DNA from: Methyloglobulus sp.
Lineage (GTDB): Bacteria; Pseudomonadota; Gammaproteobacteria; Methylococcales; Methylomonadaceae
Length of the DNA stretch: 7,914 nt
Assembly: GCA_013140405.1 (NCBI GenBank)
Contig: JABFSV010000058.1
Location: forward strand, 1-7,914
Reading direction: 5' to 3'
The translations under genes and the position numbers were made by a program. Shown here piece after piece: positions 1 to 6,389 of the stretch. Positions within the stretch are counted from its first letter, which is position 1, and each line of letters opens with the position of its first letter. The notes beneath the pieces are model-generated. The model worked only from the letters and a program-made list of their open reading frames with translations. It did not search any database and was not told where the DNA came from.

Positions 1-831
1 ACTCGGCAAATCCGCGACCGACTCGAAAAGGAATTGCAACACAATGTCGCCTTAAGGGTTGAAGACACGGGAGACCCTGATAAATTTAAAGTATCAGGCC
101 GTGGCGAATTGCATCTATCTGTCCTAATTGAAAACATGCGCCGCGAAGGTTTTGAAATGGGCGTATCTCGCCCTGAAGTTATCATTAAAGAAATTGATGG
201 CAAGAAGTGCGAACCCTTTGAAATGGTCACCATTGAAGTGGAAGAAGAACACCAGGGCACCATAATGGAAAAGCTGGGGGAACGTAAAGGTGACCTGACC
301 AATATGGTTCCGGACGGTAAAGGCCGTATTCGCCTGGAATATATGATGCCTTCGCGCGGGCTGATTGGTTTCCAGACTGAATTTATGACGGCAACATCGG
401 GTTCTGGTCTGCTCTACCATGTATTCGACCATTACGGGCCGATGAAAGCAGGTGAAGTGGGTAACCGTCAACGTGGCGTGATGATTTCAATGGTTGCTGG
501 CAAAGCCGTGACCTATTCATTACATCCTTTACAAGAACGGGGCGAATTGCTATTAGTTAATGCCGATGAAGTTTACGAAGGCATGTTAGTGGGCTTGCAT
601 TCCCGCAGCAATGATTTATGCGTCAACCCTTGCAAACCTAAGCAATTGACCAACGTACGTGCATCAGGAACTGATGAAAGCCTGGTGTTAGCACGAATCC
701 AAAAGATGACGCTAGAACAAGCATTGGAATTTATTGCCGAAGATGAACTGGTAGAAGTCACGCCAAAATCCATACGTTTACGCAAGAAATTGTTGACGGA
801 AAACGAGCGGAAAAGAGCTGCGAAGGCTTAA
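1..831 (+). CDS. typA: TypA/BipA ribosome-associated GTPase, C-terminal part (5' end outside window)
   Basis: TypA/BipA is a cytoplasmic translational GTPase of the EF-G/LepA family that binds the 70S ribosome and helps ribosome assembly and growth under stress such as cold. The frame is open from base 1 with no start signal, so the gene is cut at its 5' end. About 276 of the roughly 600 residues usual for the family are visible; the GTPase domain is missing. The visible part starts with [17 protein letters not shown], continues through an EF-G domain V-like segment ([16 protein letters not shown], then [19 protein letters not shown]) and into the BipA-specific C-terminal domain ([36 protein letters not shown]). 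It ends with the usual basic tail. The family more often has HSRDNDL and VNPTK, so Ser and Cys here are mild departures. The stop is TAA. A hairpin follows at once, which suggests that the typA transcript ends before hisB. Confidence 0.97.
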   Translation, partial: TRQIRDRLEKELQHNVALRVEDTGDPDKFKVSGRGELHLSVLIENMRREGFEMGVSRPEVIIKEIDGKKCEPFEMVTIEVEEEHQGTIMEKLGERKGDLTNMVPDGKGRIRLEYMMPSRGLIGFQTEFMTATSGSGLLYHVFDHYGPMKAGEVGNRQRGVMISMVAGKAVTYSLHPLQERGELLLVNADEVYEGMLVGLHSRSNDLCVNPCKPKQLTNVRASGTDESLVLARIQKMTLEQALEFIAEDELVEVTPKSIRLRKKLLTENERKRAAKA

Positions 832-838
832 GCACGAA

Positions 839-883
839 GGGGCATCAATTGTGGATGCCCCAAAACTTAGGCAGGGCTTTTTT
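839..883 (+). terminator. Hairpin region behind typA, probable but imperfect terminator
   Basis: GGGGCATC (839-846) pairs perfectly with GATGCCCC (854-861) over a 7-nt loop, starting 7 nt after the typA stop. It is followed by AAAAC, not by a T-run, so alone it is not a classical intrinsic terminator. A second option pairs GCCC (857-860) with GGGC (874-877), directly followed by six Ts (878-883). That stem is only 4 bp and excludes the first. Some form of typA termination or 3'-end protection is likely, but the exact mechanism is open. Confidence 0.5.
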
Positions 884-885
884 GG

Positions 886-920
886 CAAAAATAAAGCCCC
901 GACACATTGCGTGTAGGGGC
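886..920 (-). terminator. Minus-strand intrinsic terminator
   Basis: Read on the minus strand, GCCCCTACAC (920-911), a GCAAT loop and GTGTCGGGGC (905-896) form a 10-position stem with a single T/C mismatch. It is followed by TTTATTTTT (895-887), a typical intrinsic terminator shape. No minus-strand protein gene lies upstream of it (921-1211), so it either ends a short non-coding transcript or protects typA from antisense transcription. On the plus strand the same bases form a hairpin with no T-run behind it. Confidence 0.6.
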
Positions 921-987
921 TGAAATCGTCTGCTTGGTTGGATTTGGGAGTTCATCCGTGGCAACATCCCTTTTCACTTTTGACGAC
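887..987 (-). ncRNA. Candidate ~100-nt small RNA, possibly CsrA/RsmA-binding
   Basis: This is a hypothesis. Between an extended -10-like element (994-1002) and the intrinsic terminator at 886-920, a minus-strand transcript of about 100 nt could be made. Near its 5' end, GGGA(U)GUU (970-963) can pair with AACUCCC (952-946), seven base pairs with one bulged base. The CACGGAUG inside the loop (960-953) matches the CANGGANG consensus for CsrA/RsmA-type binding hairpins, in which a C-G pair closes an ANGGAN loop. A second motif, AAGGGAUG, overlaps the left arm of the stem. Known CsrB/RsmZ-type decoys usually carry more sites, so this may be unrelated or a chance match. I do not recognise a known RNA family. 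Confidence 0.22.
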
Positions 988-993
988 GGCTGG

Positions 994-1002
994 ATTATCC
1001 CA
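994..1002 (-). promoter_or_regulatory. Possible extended -10 element for the minus-strand transcript
   Basis: On the minus strand, TGG-GATAAT (1002-994) resembles an extended -10 (TGn-TATAAT, five of six in the hexamer). The -35 position is only T-rich and does not match TTGACA. If used, transcription would start near 987 and run to the terminator at 886-920. Confidence 0.22.
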
Positions 1003-1162
1003 AAAAATATGCCCGAAAAAAGCAGGCAAAAGCGTAACTTTATGTAGTCTTATGATTACTAATATAGGTAACCAGCGTTTTTCCCTTAAATATATAAAAG
1101 TAAATTCGCCTTATCTTAACTAATATTTTTATATTACGGATATAGCAGCCTGTTTCTTGTAC

Positions 1163-1168
1163 TACAAT
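1163..1168 (+). promoter_or_regulatory. Possible -10 box of the his-tat operon
   Basis: TACAAT lies 43 nt upstream of the hisB ATG and behind a strongly AT-rich stretch (about 1085-1145) that could act as an UP element. No good -35 hexamer is seen at the right distance, so the assignment is weak. A promoter is expected here, because the preceding gene ends in a hairpin and hisB is the first gene of the cluster. Confidence 0.3.
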
Positions 1169-1211
1169 AGCCGCAATCTAACGTTAAACCCTAACACACA
1201 ATCCTCAGATA

Positions 1212-1805
1212 ATGGATCAGCGTACTGCCCAGGTCGAGCGTAACACCCTCGAAACGCAAATCAAAATAAGCATTAATCTTGATGGCACAGGAAAATCTTC
1301 ATTTGCCACAGGCGTTCCTTTTCTCGAACACATGCTAGACCAAATCGCACGGCATGGACTGATTGATATTGAAGTTGTTGCCAAAGGTGATTTGGAAATT
1401 GATGCTCATCATACCGTAGAGGATGTCGGCATTACTTTAGGGCAAGCCTTCGCTAAAGCCGTCGGTGACAAAAAAGGACTTGTCCGCTATGGTCACGCTT
1501 ACATCCCGTTAGATGAAGCCCTATCCAGAGTTGTTGTGGATTTTTCTGGCCGCCCAGGCTTGGTTTATGACGTTAAATTCCCCCGATCCACGATTGGTAG
1601 TTTCGATGTTGATTTATTTCGTGAGTTCTTTCAAGGCTTTGTCAATCATGCCGGAATTACCCTACACATTGACAACTTAAAAGGTTCTAACGCACATCAT
1701 GTTGCAGAAACCATTTTTAAGGCTATGGGACGTGCCTTGCGGATGGCTATAAGTATTGACCCCAGGATGGCTGGCATGATGCCATCAACCAAAGGTAGCC
1801 TCTGA
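1212..1805 (+). CDS. hisB: Imidazoleglycerol-phosphate dehydratase
   Basis: HisB removes water from imidazole glycerol phosphate to give imidazole-acetol phosphate, the sixth step of histidine synthesis, in the cytoplasm. At 197 aa this is the monofunctional form, without the histidinol-phosphatase domain found in enteric HisB. The metal-ligand motifs are present: [11 protein letters not shown] (His40, His48), HHTVED (66-71) and [18 protein letters not shown] (His162, His163, Glu166), as is the C-terminal PSTKGSL. Both active-site metal clusters of the family are therefore intact. The start is supported by the typical N-terminus ([19 protein letters not shown]). No clear Shine-Dalgarno sequence precedes the ATG. 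It is the first gene of the cluster, followed by hisH after 28 nt. Confidence 0.98.
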   Translation: MDQRTAQVERNTLETQIKISINLDGTGKSSFATGVPFLEHMLDQIARHGLIDIEVVAKGDLEIDAHHTVEDVGITLGQAFAKAVGDKKGLVRYGHAYIPLDEALSRVVVDFSGRPGLVYDVKFPRSTIGSFDVDLFREFFQGFVNHAGITLHIDNLKGSNAHHVAETIFKAMGRALRMAISIDPRMAGMMPSTKGSL

Positions 1806-1833
1806 TTTTAATCCTTCCTGATTTTCTCAACAA

Positions 1834-2475
1834 ATGTCCTCAGTAGCTGTCATTGATTACGGTATGGGTAATCTCCATTCCATCGCTAAAGCCTTGCAAC
1901 ATGCAGAGCCTGATTGTGAGGTTCGCGTTGTTTCGACTGGAAATGATGTATTAAATGCCGACAGGGTTGTGTTTCCAGGTGTCGGCGCAATACGCGATTG
2001 TATGCAAGCGCTGAATCAATCAGGATTGTCTTCCGTTATTGCTGAAGTTGCTAAAACCAAGCCCTTTTTAGGGATTTGCTTAGGTATGCAAGCCTTGTTG
2101 ACCGATAATGAAGAGAATGGCCACACCCAAACCTTGGATATTATCCCTGGGCGTGTTGTCCGCTTTCCTGAATCTTTGCAGGACAACGACGGCACTATCC
2201 TGAAAATACCGCACATGGGCTGGAATCAGGTGCGTCAAATGCAACACCCGTTATGGAAAAACATTCCGCAGGACAGCCGATTTTATTTTGTGCACAGTTA
2301 CTATGCCAAACCGGATAATGCTTCCGTCATTGCCGGAACCGCTGATTATCCAAATGCTTTTGCCTGTGCGCTCGCACAAAATAATATTTTTGCCGTACAA
2401 TTCCACCCCGAAAAAAGTCAGGCTGTTGGTTTACAACTACTGAAGAATTTTTTGCATTGGGATGGACAGCTTTGA
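1834..2475 (+). CDS. hisH: Imidazole glycerol phosphate synthase, glutaminase subunit
   Basis: HisH is a class I glutamine amidotransferase. It hydrolyses glutamine and passes ammonia through a tunnel to HisF, its partner in the IGP synthase heterodimer. The 213-aa protein has the expected features: VIDYGMGNLHS at the N-terminus, the PGVGA oxyanion strand (48-52), the nucleophile elbow GICLGMQ with Cys82, HMGWNQV, and the catalytic FHPEKS with His191 and Glu193. The catalytic triad is complete. Its partner hisF lies downstream with hisA in between, the usual arrangement. The short 28-nt gap after hisB has no clear ribosome binding site, so the start rests on the conserved N-terminal sequence. 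Confidence 0.98.
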   Translation: MSSVAVIDYGMGNLHSIAKALQHAEPDCEVRVVSTGNDVLNADRVVFPGVGAIRDCMQALNQSGLSSVIAEVAKTKPFLGICLGMQALLTDNEENGHTQTLDIIPGRVVRFPESLQDNDGTILKIPHMGWNQVRQMQHPLWKNIPQDSRFYFVHSYYAKPDNASVIAGTADYPNAFACALAQNNIFAVQFHPEKSQAVGLQLLKNFLHWDGQL

Positions 2476-2508
2476 TTAACCTACTTTTTAGCCCCGCTAT
2501 CTGCTGTT

Positions 2509-2513
2509 GAGGA
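2509..2513 (+). promoter_or_regulatory. Ribosome binding site of hisA
   Basis: GAGGA lies 9 nt before the hisA ATG at 2523, within the 47-nt hisH-hisA gap. It is one of the few clear Shine-Dalgarno sequences in this cluster and fixes the hisA start. Confidence 0.7.
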
Positions 2514-2522
2514 TTTACCTGT

Positions 2523-3257
2523 ATGTTGCTAATACCCGCAATTGATCTAAAAGAAGGCAAGTGTGTCCGTTTGCGGCAAGGTCGTATGGATGACGATACT
2601 GTATTTTCAGAAGATCCAGTTGCTGTTGCTGGTCGGTGGGTGGCAGCAGGTGCAAAACGCATACATTTGGTGGACTTGGATGGCGCGTTTGCCGGAAAGC
2701 CGCGCAATGCCGATGTCATTCACGCCATCGTGGAAGCGTATCCCGACGTACCCGTGCAGATAGGTGGTGGTATCCGTGATGAAGAGACGATCCAAGGCTA
2801 TCTCGATGCCGGGGTCGAATACGTCATTATCGGTACTAAAGCCGTCAACGCACCGCATTTTGTCAAAGACATGGCGATTGAATATCCCCGTCGCATTATA
2901 GTAGGCTTGGATGCCAAAGACGGTAAAGTTGCCATTGACGGTTGGTCTAAACTGTCCCGCCACGATGTAATCGACATGGCCCAACATTTTGAGGAAGACG
3001 GTGTTGAGGCGATTATCTATACCGACATAAGCAGGGATGGCATGATGCAAGGGGTCAACGTAGAAGCAACGGCAAAATTGGCCAGGGCCATCCGCATTCC
3101 TGTGATTGCATCCGGTGGAATCACTTCCCTCGTTGACATAAGGGCTCTGGGACTTGTTACGGGCGACGGCGTTATGGGCGCTATAACAGGCAGGGCTATT
3201 TATGAAGGCACATTAGATTTTGCCGAAGCCGCAAAATTGGCTGAGTCCTTTGTCTGA
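2523..3257 (+). CDS. hisA: ProFAR isomerase (phosphoribosylformimino-AICAR-P isomerase)
   Basis: HisA converts ProFAR to PRFAR by an Amadori rearrangement of the ribose, the fourth step of the pathway. It is a 244-aa half-barrel-duplication (beta/alpha)8 protein of normal family length. The general acid/base pair is present: Asp8 in [16 protein letters not shown] and Asp130 in [17 protein letters not shown]. Phosphate-binding glycine motifs occur in both halves: [10 protein letters not shown] (79-88) and VIASGGITS near the C-terminus. [14 protein letters not shown] is also typical. The TGA stop shares its last base with the hisF ATG, so the two genes are translationally coupled. HisA and HisF are homologous barrels acting in succession. 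Confidence 0.98.
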   Translation: MLLIPAIDLKEGKCVRLRQGRMDDDTVFSEDPVAVAGRWVAAGAKRIHLVDLDGAFAGKPRNADVIHAIVEAYPDVPVQIGGGIRDEETIQGYLDAGVEYVIIGTKAVNAPHFVKDMAIEYPRRIIVGLDAKDGKVAIDGWSKLSRHDVIDMAQHFEEDGVEAIIYTDISRDGMMQGVNVEATAKLARAIRIPVIASGGITSLVDIRALGLVTGDGVMGAITGRAIYEGTLDFAEAAKLAESFV

Positions 3258-4030
3258 TGAGCTTGGCAAAACGAATCATCCCATGCCTAGACGTTGATAA
3301 TGGCCGTGTCGTCAAAGGCGTAAAGTTTGTTGACATACGTGATGCTGGCGATCCGGTAGAAATCGCACGGCGTTATGACAAGGAAGGTGCGGACGAAATC
3401 ACCTTCCTCGACATTACCGCAACCCATGATAACCGCGACACCATAGTCCATGTGGTTGAACAGGTTGCCAGCGAAGTGTTTATTCCATTGACGGTAGGCG
3501 GCGGCATTCGCACATTGGACGACATTCGCCGTATGCTGAATGCAGGTGCCGACAAGGTTGGCATCAACAGCGCAGCCGTATTTAATCCTGATTTTGTCCG
3601 TGAAGCTGCGGAACGCTTCGGCTCACAGTGCATCGTCGTTGCCATAGATGCCAAAAAAGTCAGCCAGCCAGATGAAGTAAATCGGTGGGAAATTTTTACC
3701 CACGGAGGCCGTAAAGGTACGGGTATTGACGCAGTCGAATGGGCGCTTAAGATGGTTGTCTACGGCGCAGGTGAAATCTTGTTGACCAGTATGGATAGGG
3801 ACGGTACACGCATCGGTTTCGACCTCCCCTTAACCCGCGCCATCAGCGAGGCCGTTTCAGTGCCTGTGATTGCATCAGGCGGTGTGGGTTGCCTGGATCA
3901 TTTGGCTGATGGGATTATCGAAGGCAAGGCGGATGCCGTATTAGCTGCCAGCATTTTTCATTTTGCCGAATTTACGATCCAACAAGCTAAGGAAAGAATG
4001 GCAGAACGCGGGATTGAGGTACGGCTATGA
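3257..4030 (+). CDS. hisF: Imidazole glycerol phosphate synthase, cyclase subunit
   Basis: HisF uses ammonia from HisH to convert PRFAR into imidazole glycerol phosphate and AICAR; AICAR feeds into purine synthesis. It is a 257-aa (beta/alpha)8 barrel. The catalytic pair is present: Asp12 in [18 protein letters not shown] and Asp131 in [10 protein letters not shown]. The phosphate-binding loops ([11 protein letters not shown], about 79-89; PVIASGGVG near the C-terminus) and [15 protein letters not shown] are intact. Both ends overlap neighbours: one base with hisA (TGATG) and four bases with hisI (ATGA). Confidence 0.98.
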   Translation: MSLAKRIIPCLDVDNGRVVKGVKFVDIRDAGDPVEIARRYDKEGADEITFLDITATHDNRDTIVHVVEQVASEVFIPLTVGGGIRTLDDIRRMLNAGADKVGINSAAVFNPDFVREAAERFGSQCIVVAIDAKKVSQPDEVNRWEIFTHGGRKGTGIDAVEWALKMVVYGAGEILLTSMDRDGTRIGFDLPLTRAISEAVSVPVIASGGVGCLDHLADGIIEGKADAVLAASIFHFAEFTIQQAKERMAERGIEVRL

Positions 4031-4425
4031 CAACAAAAACTTGGTTAGATGAAATTCGCTGGACTGATGAAGGCTTAGTCGCGGCAATTGCACAAGATGC
4101 TGAAACCGGCAATATCTTAATGTTCGCTTGGATGAATCGGGAATCTTTAGCTTTGACTGTAACCGAAGGCCATGCCGTGTATTGGTCCAGGTCGCGCAAT
4201 AAACTTTGGCGTAAGGGCGAAGAATCAGGGCATCGTCAAAAAGTAGCCGCTATTTATCTCGATTGCGATGAAGACGTTATTCTGCTGATGGTCGAACAGA
4301 TTGGCGGCATTGCTTGCCATACGGGACGGGAAAGTTGTTTTTACCGGCAATTATTGGACGGCAAATGGCTAACAATAGCACCCGTCTTAAAAGACCCTAA
4401 AAATATCTACAAAAATCATGAGTGA
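4027..4425 (+). CDS. hisI: Phosphoribosyl-AMP cyclohydrolase
   Basis: HisI opens the purine ring of phosphoribosyl-AMP to give ProFAR, the third step of histidine synthesis. It is a zinc- and magnesium-dependent homodimer. This 132-aa protein is the stand-alone form, not the HisIE fusion of enterics. The metal-binding residues are visible: DCDED (79-83) with its alternating aspartates for magnesium, and Cys80, Cys97 and Cys104 ([10 protein letters not shown]) for zinc. [10 protein letters not shown] and [17 protein letters not shown] are further family hallmarks. The ATG overlaps the hisF stop by 4 nt, with GAGG 7 nt upstream inside hisF, so the start is well supported. Confidence 0.97.
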   Translation: MTTKTWLDEIRWTDEGLVAAIAQDAETGNILMFAWMNRESLALTVTEGHAVYWSRSRNKLWRKGEESGHRQKVAAIYLDCDEDVILLMVEQIGGIACHTGRESCFYRQLLDGKWLTIAPVLKDPKNIYKNHE

Positions 4426-4735
4426 TGTATTGCAACAACTGGCGCAAGTGCTGGAACAGCGTAAACTGGAGTCAGCAGAAAAATCTTATGTTGCCAGCCT
4501 TTACGCAAAAGGCCTGGATACCATCCTCAAAAAAATTGGTGAAGAAGCCGCCGAAACTATTATTGCCGGCAAAGGTGGCAATAAAGAGCAGATTATTTAT
4601 GAAACCGCAGACCTTTGGTTTCATTGCATGGTGTTGCTTGCCAGCCAAGGATTAGGCCCAGAGGATGTATTAAGCGAGTTGCAGCGGCGTTTTGGCCTGT
4701 CTGGCATTGAAGAAAAATCGCAGCGCAAAGGCTAG
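4418..4735 (+). CDS. hisE: Phosphoribosyl-ATP pyrophosphatase
   Basis: HisE hydrolyses phosphoribosyl-ATP to phosphoribosyl-AMP and pyrophosphate, the second step of the pathway, just before HisI. It is a small all-alpha protein of the MazG-like NTP pyrophosphohydrolase superfamily. The 105-aa sequence carries the acidic metal-binding helices KKIGEEAAE (38-46) and ETADLWFH (62-69), and ends in the usual [13 protein letters not shown] tail. Its ATG lies 8 nt inside the end of hisI and no Shine-Dalgarno is seen, so translation probably depends on coupling to hisI. The next gene, tatA, starts 47 nt after the stop. Confidence 0.97.
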   Translation: MSDVLQQLAQVLEQRKLESAEKSYVASLYAKGLDTILKKIGEEAAETIIAGKGGNKEQIIYETADLWFHCMVLLASQGLGPEDVLSELQRRFGLSGIEEKSQRKG

Positions 4736-4782
4736 GTAAATAGTATATTGTGTAATCTTGATTAAATATTGCGGGAGCTACA

Positions 4783-4998
4783 ATGGGCATCAGTGTTACT
4801 AAATTGTTGATCGTATTAGCGATTATCATCGTTATTTTTGGTACCAAACGCCTTAAGAATGTAGGTGGTGATTTGGGCGGGGCAATCAAAAACTTCCGAA
4901 ATGCCATGCGCGAAGAGGAAGAAAAAGATGCCGCCAAGAACAACGAAGACAAGCCCATAGATGGTGAAGTGTCTTCCAAAAAAGACGATAACGGCTGA
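4783..4998 (+). CDS. tatA: Sec-independent translocase subunit TatA
   Basis: TatA multimers form the variable translocation element that lets folded twin-arginine signal proteins cross the inner membrane. The 71-aa protein has one N-terminal transmembrane helix (about residues 4-20, [15 protein letters not shown]), the conserved Phe19-Gly20 hinge, then an amphipathic helix ([22 protein letters not shown]), an acidic cluster (EEEEKD, 44-49) and a charged, disordered tail. Lys7 occupies the polar position at the start of the membrane helix that is Gln8 in E. coli TatA. GGGAG (4773-4777) is 5 nt before the ATG. tatB follows after a single base. It is called TatA rather than TatE because it heads a tatABC operon. 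Confidence 0.95.
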   Translation: MGISVTKLLIVLAIIIVIFGTKRLKNVGGDLGGAIKNFRNAMREEEEKDAAKNNEDKPIDGEVSSKKDDNG

Positions 4999-4999
4999 T

Positions 5000-5329
5000 A
5001 TGTTTGAGGTAGGTTTTTCCGAAATTTGCATGGTCGCTTTGGTTGCCTTGCTCGTCATTGGGCCGGAAAAACTACCTAAAGTTGCCCGTATGGCTGGATT
5101 TTGGATTGCAAAATCGAAACGGATGCTGGCTTCCGTGAAACAAGAAATCAGCGAAGAATTTCAGGCCGAAGAACTACGCCAATCACTAAAAAATCAAACA
5201 GGGATCAATGAGTTTCAAAAAATTCTTGACGATACCTCCAACGACCTGCGCGGCATTAAAGATTCAATAAACCAAAAGCCGGAAGCCAGTAGCTTGACAC
5301 AAAACATTGAACAGGATGAGCGAAGATAA
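5000..5329 (+). CDS. tatB: Sec-independent translocase subunit TatB
   Basis: TatB forms the twin-arginine signal receptor with TatC in the inner membrane. The chosen ATG at 5000 gives 109 aa beginning MFEVGFSEI, which matches the family and places the conserved Glu8 correctly. The frame is also open upstream to 4961, but that would add 13 residues overlapping tatA. The single membrane helix spans about residues 6-21, followed by the GPEKLP hinge (21-26) and a long amphipathic helix (KVARMAGFWIAKSKRMLASV). The rest is a charged, low-conservation tail. The gene lies one base after the tatA stop and overlaps tatC by 14 nt, so translation is coupled on both sides. Confidence 0.95.
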   Translation: MFEVGFSEICMVALVALLVIGPEKLPKVARMAGFWIAKSKRMLASVKQEISEEFQAEELRQSLKNQTGINEFQKILDDTSNDLRGIKDSINQKPEASSLTQNIEQDERR

Positions 5330-6101
5330 TTCCGAAGAAGGCGTAGAACAAACCTTTATCAGCCACCTGATTGAGCTACGTGACCGTTTACTACGCATTA
5401 TTTTGTGCGTACTGTTAATATTTCTGGCACTAACCACTTACGCCAATCAGATTTATAGCTACGTCGCCGGGCCTTTACTAAAACACATGCCCGAAAATAG
5501 CACCATGATTGCTATTGACGTGGCCTCCCCTTTTTTGACCCCGTTCAAGCTGGCGTTAGTTGCCGCTGTTTTTATATCCATACCCGTCATCCTGTACCAA
5601 TTTTGGGCATTTGTCGCCCCTGGTTTGTATAAACATGAGCGCCGTTTAGTCTTGCCACTCTTAATCGCCAGTACCTTGTTGTTCTACATGGGTGTGGCCT
5701 TTGCTTATTTTGTGGTTTTCCCTCTTGTATTCAGCTTTTTGACTGCCGCCGCTCCTGTTGGGGTTGCTGTCATGACCGACATCACCAAATACCTCGATTT
5801 TGCATTGACCATGTTTTTTGCATTCGGGATTTGTTTTGAGGTACCCATATTCACTATTGTCATGGTTTGGACAGGATTGGTCACACCTGCCCAACTGGCA
5901 GAGCAACGCCCCTATGTCATCGTTGGGGCGTTTATCATCGGTATGTTCCTAACCCCGCCCGACGCAGTTTCCCAAACTATGCTGGCTATCCCGATGTGGC
6001 TGTTATTTGAAATTGGCCTATTATTTTCTAGGATATTTGCACGAAAGACAGTTGATGAAACCAAAAATAGCCAACAAGCTATTGAAAAAAAAGAAGATTA
6101 A
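5316..6101 (+). CDS. tatC: Sec-independent translocase subunit TatC
   Basis: TatC is the six-helix membrane core of the Tat translocase and recognises the twin-arginine motif. The ATG at 5316 gives 261 aa, the usual size. An upstream TTG at 5307 is open but would add only three residues. Key conserved residues are present: Glu20 in SHLIELRDRLL (E. coli Glu15), Glu108 in LYKHERR (E. coli Glu103) and Glu175 in CFEVP (E. coli Glu170). DVASPF, ILYQFWAFVAPGLYKHERR, RPYVIVGAFIIGM, LTPPD and FEIGLLFSR are all close to the gammaproteobacterial sequence. The C-terminus is a short lysine-rich cytoplasmic tail. No clear intrinsic terminator follows, so some transcripts may continue into the small gene at 6390. 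Confidence 0.98.
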   Translation: MSEDNSEEGVEQTFISHLIELRDRLLRIILCVLLIFLALTTYANQIYSYVAGPLLKHMPENSTMIAIDVASPFLTPFKLALVAAVFISIPVILYQFWAFVAPGLYKHERRLVLPLLIASTLLFYMGVAFAYFVVFPLVFSFLTAAAPVGVAVMTDITKYLDFALTMFFAFGICFEVPIFTIVMVWTGLVTPAQLAEQRPYVIVGAFIIGMFLTPPDAVSQTMLAIPMWLLFEIGLLFSRIFARKTVDETKNSQQAIEKKED

Positions 6102-6196
6102 AAAAATTCTTCAATCCTGTACCCGTAAGAAGGGCTGCATTGGCCTGACAAGACATAAGATCCCTACCTGATGTAAATCCAGCAAGGTAATATTCA

Positions 6197-6209
6197 CACA
6201 AAATTTGTG
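6197..6209. repeat. 13-bp palindrome, possible operator
   Basis: CACAAAATTTGTG is a perfect palindrome around a central A, sitting about 75 bp upstream of the predicted -35 box. Its position and symmetry suit a dimeric regulator, but in AT-rich DNA a chance palindrome of this size is possible. Its outer half-sites are inverted relative to the CRP consensus, so it is not called a CRP site. Confidence 0.25.
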
Positions 6210-6281
6210 ACAAAGTTAACAAAAAACTTGACTTTAAATATTGTTTTAAAAAAAGAAACAATCAGTTTAGTATTTAACATA

Positions 6282-6309
6282 TTGTCTCAAAAATTTATCT
6301 CTGTATAGT
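6282..6309 (+). promoter_or_regulatory. Sigma70-like promoter of the small membrane-protein gene
   Basis: TTGTCT (6282-6287, four of six matches to TTGACA) and TATAGT (6304-6309, five of six to TATAAT) are separated by 16 bp and preceded by a strongly AT-rich stretch resembling an UP element. Transcription would start near 6316, giving a leader of about 75 nt before the ATG at 6390. Confidence 0.55.
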
Positions 6310-6321
6310 GACCATCGTGCT

Positions 6322-6369
6322 GTCAGCAAAAGCCGTATTAATAGGTTAAGGCTGACTGACCTGTTTTTT
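6322..6369 (+). promoter_or_regulatory. Structured leader with competing helices, possible attenuator
   Basis: GTCAGC (6322-6327) can pair with GCTGAC (6351-6356), and its GTCAG also matches a second, overlapping CTGAC at 6356-6360. Separately, AGGTTA (6343-6348) pairs with TGACCT (6357-6362; six pairs, one G-U) and is followed by a run of six Ts (6364-6369), a short terminator-like hairpin. The first pairing can block the second. This is the geometry of a transcription attenuator, or of a pseudoknot, about 20 nt before the start codon. I recognise no known riboswitch class, and the stems are short. Confidence 0.25.
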
Positions 6370-6389
6370 AACATTATTGGGATTTAACT

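Larger units (their letters stand above)
832..1211. other. Intergenic region between typA and hisB
   Basis: This 380-bp gap has no protein gene that I can support. The left third (839-920) is a cluster of GC-rich inverted repeats. The middle (921-1002) may encode a short minus-strand RNA. The right part (about 1030-1180) is AT-rich and presumably carries the hisB promoter. An open frame at 938-1123 (+) starts with TTG, has no ribosome binding site and has an arbitrary composition, so it is not called as a gene. No histidine-rich leader peptide of the enteric his-attenuator kind is visible before hisB. Confidence 0.7.
6102..6389. other. AT-rich intergenic region between tatC and the small membrane-protein gene
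   Basis: This 288-bp gap has no supported gene; the open frame at 6079-6261 on the minus strand mostly overlaps the tatC end and AT-rich DNA and is not convincing. About 6102-6190 shows only a weak inverted repeat (TACCT 6165-6169, AGGTA 6185-6189) and no T-run. From about 6191 to 6300 the DNA is very AT-rich with A-tracts, a 13-bp palindrome and a second inverted repeat (TTGTTT 6241-6246, AAACAA 6256-6261). A promoter and structured leader follow. Confidence 0.7.

Noticed and set aside
1010..1028. TGCC/GGCA inverted repeat with T-rich flank on the minus strand, possible extra terminator
   Set aside because: Only a 4-bp stem with an 11-nt loop; too weak to call.
938..1123. Open frame of 61 codons between typA and hisB
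   Set aside because: TTG start, no ribosome binding site, overlaps AT-rich promoter DNA and the candidate RNA, and an arbitrary-looking translation with no recognisable family.
1168..1211. his-operon attenuator leader peptide
   Set aside because: No run of histidine codons, no leader start codon with ribosome binding site, and no terminator hairpin before hisB.
4736..4782. Separate tatA promoter in the hisE-tatA gap
   Set aside because: TATATT at 4744-4749 resembles a -10 box, but no -35 hexamer is found at a suitable distance; the gap fits cotranscription.
4961..4999. Upstream extension of tatB
   Set aside because: The extra 13 residues overlap tatA and are unlike TatB N-termini; the ATG at 5000 gives the conserved MFEVGFSEI start.
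6194..6210. CRP-type binding site
   Set aside because: The half-sites TCACA and TGTGA are in the reverse order to the TGTGA-N6-TCACA consensus.
6079..6261. Minus-strand open frame of 60 codons opposite the tatC end
   Set aside because: Lies over the tatC terminus and AT-rich intergenic DNA, with no ribosome binding site or recognisable product; best explained by chance.
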